In this document: piece by piece, positions 7,318 through 8,731 of the stretch
How the letters are laid out: every line of letters begins with the position of its first letter
How positions within the stretch are numbered: position 1 is the stretch's first letter
Origin: JBBIVP01 sp037439705 [NCBI: bacterium]
GTDB lineage: Bacteria > JBBIVP01
Length of the DNA stretch: 8,731 nucleotides
Direction of reading: 5' to 3'
Assembly (NCBI GenBank): GCA_037439705.1
Contig: JBBIVP010000086.1
Span: forward strand, 1-8,731
Translations under genes and position numbers: made by a program
Notes under the pieces: generated by a model
What the model saw: the letters and a program-made list of their open reading frames with translations, nothing else
The model's database searches: none
What the model was told of the DNA's origin: nothing

Positions 7318-8477
7318 TTAAATTTGAAAACTCAGGGGTCATTGCCTTATATGTCCACATTCCGTTTTGCAGGAAGAAGTGTTCCTACTGTGATTTTTGT
7401 TCCTTTGTGCCATCCTCTGAAGAAGAGATGGATGATTATGTGGAGATTCTTTTGAGAGAGTTTCTCCTGTGGAAGGAAAGGATAGAAAAGGAGGATATCA
7501 AAACGATATACATAGGTGGGGGCACCCCTTCCGTTTTAAAACCCTATCAACTTGAAAAAATTTTGAAGGAATGGATATCTACTGATACGAAGGAAATAAG
7601 CGTTGAAGCAAATCCAGAATCACTGAACGAAGATTTTTTGAAATGTCTTCACGATTCAGGGGTAAGAAGAATAAGCATAGGAGTTCAGACATTTAAAGAT
7701 GAACTTCTTGGGCTTCTCGGGAGGGTTCATTCATCAAAAGATGCCAGAAGGGCTATTGAAATGGCAAGAAAATACAGTTTTTCTCTGTCCGTTGACCTGA
7801 TTTTTGGAATCCCCGGCCAGAGCTTTCAAGATTTCGTTTATGATGTGGAATCAGTAATGAATTTTTCACCGGAACACATTTCCTGTTACATACTTCAACC
7901 CTTTGAAAAAACAGAAATGAGCAAATTGATGAAAAAGGTTGATGAGGAAATTGTAAGAGAAATGTTTCTTTTTCTGTGTAATTTCGCGAAGGAAAACGGG
8001 TACTATCATTACGAGATATCAAATTTTGCAAAGCCAGGTTATGAGTGCCTTCACAACCTCAATTACTGGAGAATGGGATTTTATGCGGGATGCGGATTAT
8101 CTTCCTCTTCACATCTTCCTTCAGGATTTTTGAGTAAACATCCTGTCAGGACAAGCAATTTCTCCAGTATGGAAGCCTACATAAATTCCATCAAAAAGGG
8201 GCTTTTTCCATTTGAAGAAATTGAGGAAATTACCCCTGACAAATGGATAAAGGAAACAATAATGCTTGGTTTAAGAACCTTTCAAGGGGTCAGTATTTCT
8301 TTTATTGAAAAGTTTCTGGGAAAAGAAAAAGCCTCTGGATTTCTCAACGAAGCGCTTTCTCTTGGTCTTAAAATAGATGGCTCGTTCTTGAAGTTTGAAG
8401 AAAAAGACTGGCTTCTTTTCAATTACATAGTTTCCCGTCTCTTTTACCTAATTGACATTTTAAAAGGGCAAACTTGA
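7302..8477 (+). CDS. hemW: HemW-like radical SAM protein (haem chaperone; coproporphyrinogen III oxidase-like)
   Basis: This 391-residue protein binds a [4Fe-4S] cluster through Cys23, Cys27 and Cys30 in FCRKKCSYCDFC, with Cys33 as the extra cysteine usual in the HemN/HemW family. Further family motifs are YIGGGTPS (70-77), EANPE (102-106), SIGVQTF (125-131), LIFGIPGQ (166-173), HYEISNFA (236-243) and HNLNYW (251-256). A C-terminal HemN_C-type domain (about 310-380) includes LGLRTFQGVSI. Only 22 residues precede the cluster motif, as in HemW; true HemN has a longer N-terminal extension, so I prefer a haem-binding chaperone role over oxygen-independent coproporphyrinogen oxidation. The length is normal. 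The ATG is the first in the frame and the next Met is residue 43, past the cluster, so the start is firm despite the absence of a ribosome binding site. No other haem genes are nearby. Confidence 0.92.
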   Translation: MNDDSIKFENSGVIALYVHIPFCRKKCSYCDFCSFVPSSEEEMDDYVEILLREFLLWKERIEKEDIKTIYIGGGTPSVLKPYQLEKILKEWISTDTKEISVEANPESLNEDFLKCLHDSGVRRISIGVQTFKDELLGLLGRVHSSKDARRAIEMARKYSFSLSVDLIFGIPGQSFQDFVYDVESVMNFSPEHISCYILQPFEKTEMSKLMKKVDEEIVREMFLFLCNFAKENGYYHYEISNFAKPGYECLHNLNYWRMGFYAGCGLSSSSHLPSGFLSKHPVRTSNFSSMEAYINSIKKGLFPFEEIEEITPDKWIKETIMLGLRTFQGVSISFIEKFLGKEKASGFLNEALSLGLKIDGSFLKFEEKDWLLFNYIVSRLFYLIDILKGQT

Positions 8478-8526
8478 GTTTTTGAAAATCCTTGAAAAAT
8501 TAAAAATCCTGTTAGACAGTTAATAT
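8478..8526 (+). other. AT-rich gap before the last ORF
   Basis: This 49-bp gap has two similar TTGAAAA tracts (8482-8488 and 8492-8498), each leading towards AAATCC. No Shine-Dalgarno sequence precedes ATG 8527 and no stable hairpin is visible. TAATAT (8521-8526) touches the ATG directly, too close to act as the leaderless-type -10 seen at the two other genes. Confidence 0.5.
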
Positions 8527-8731
8527 ATGAGCAGTTTGAGGGTTTTTACCATCAAGGAGGCAGAGCTCATAAACGCAATAGGAAATGCTATAATTCCGGA
8601 AGGCGGAAATCCTCTTTACAGATTTGAAGACCTGGTTCTTGACTTTGAGGTTGACAGGTTTTTCAGTCATGCACACAGGGACATAAGAAGGGCTATAAAA
8701 CTATTTCTGAAATTAGTGGAGTATGGACCGA
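8527..8731 (+). CDS. Unidentified protein, N-terminal part (3' end outside window); weakly like gluconate 2-dehydrogenase subunit 3
   Basis: The frame is open from ATG 8527 to the window edge, giving 68 residues with no stop. ATG is the earliest possible start, since TAA at 8521 closes the frame. The text begins MSSLRVFTIKEAELINAIGN, then AIIPEGGNPLYRFEDL and VDRFFSHAHRDIRRAIKLFL. It is soluble-looking and helical, with no signal peptide. A helix leading into AIIPEGGNP recalls the leucine-rich helix plus IIP motif that opens the gluconate 2-dehydrogenase subunit 3 family and the N-terminal region of long-chain alcohol oxidases, both of which work with a GMC-type flavin subunit. This is a motif impression, not a firm assignment. 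Translation bias (AGG/AGA Arg, Lys/Glu-rich) matches the neighbours. It follows HemW on the same strand after 49 bases and lacks a ribosome binding site. Confidence 0.6.
   Translation, partial: MSSLRVFTIKEAELINAIGNAIIPEGGNPLYRFEDLVLDFEVDRFFSHAHRDIRRAIKLFLKLVEYGP

Noticed and set aside
7753-8031. Minus-strand open frame inside hemW
   Set aside because: It is antisense to conserved radical SAM motifs, with composition unlike a real protein.
7302-8477. HemN (oxygen-independent coproporphyrinogen III dehydrogenase)
   Set aside because: The long N-terminal extension before the cluster motif is missing, and the length and HNLNYW region fit HemW better.
8469-8483. Hairpin terminator after hemW (CAAAC-TTGA-GTTTT)
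   Set aside because: The stem is only 4-5 pairs, almost all A-T, and would not be stable.

Overview
The window reads as a chromosomal segment of an AT-rich bacterium (roughly 40% G+C by eye). It has bacterial -10-like elements, strong AAGGAGGT-type ribosome binding sites and bacterial gene families such as HemW and a NodJ/DrrB-type ABC exporter. Arginine is coded mostly by AGA/AGG and the proteins are rich in Lys, Glu and Ile. That would suit a thermophilic or anaerobic lineage, but this is inference and I cannot place the organism. There are no RNA genes, CRISPR arrays, transposases or phage genes, and no gene-free stretch longer than about 165 bp.

Layout, left to right. (1) Bases 1-990 (+): the C-terminal end of an ABC exporter ATPase overlaps by 14 bp with its complete membrane permease. 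(2) 991-1071: a short gap between convergent genes with heptamer-like repeats inside a possible two-way terminator. (3) 1072-2142 (-): an extended SDR reductase/epimerase-like protein. (4) 2143-2305: a divergent promoter region. (5) 2306-3661 (+): hexameric glutamate dehydrogenase. (6) 3728-5419 (+): a GT-B glycosyltransferase with glycogen-synthase-like features. (7) 5423-7264 (-): a long DmdC/FadE5-type acyl-CoA dehydrogenase, tail to tail with the glycosyltransferase with only 3 bp between stop codons. (8) 7302-8477 (+): HemW-like radical SAM protein, divergent from the dehydrogenase. (9) 8527-end (+): the start of an unidentified protein cut by the window edge.

The genes do not form one pathway. 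They cover export, nitrogen assimilation (glutamate dehydrogenase), glucan or other glycosyl transfer, acyl-CoA oxidation and haem handling. The SDR (possibly acting on acyl or lipid substrates), the acyl-CoA dehydrogenase and perhaps the last ORF give a loose lipid theme.

The most interesting signal is in the gene starts. Three genes (SDR, gdhA, acyl-CoA dehydrogenase) have strong Shine-Dalgarno sites. The glycosyltransferase and HemW have none, and instead carry a TATTAT/TATAAT box ending exactly 7 bases before ATG, as expected for leaderless mRNAs. The HemW box lies in a perfect 21-bp AT-only inverted repeat (7282-7302) that also supplies a good -10 for the opposite-strand dehydrogenase. 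I see no clearly undescribed multi-gene system.
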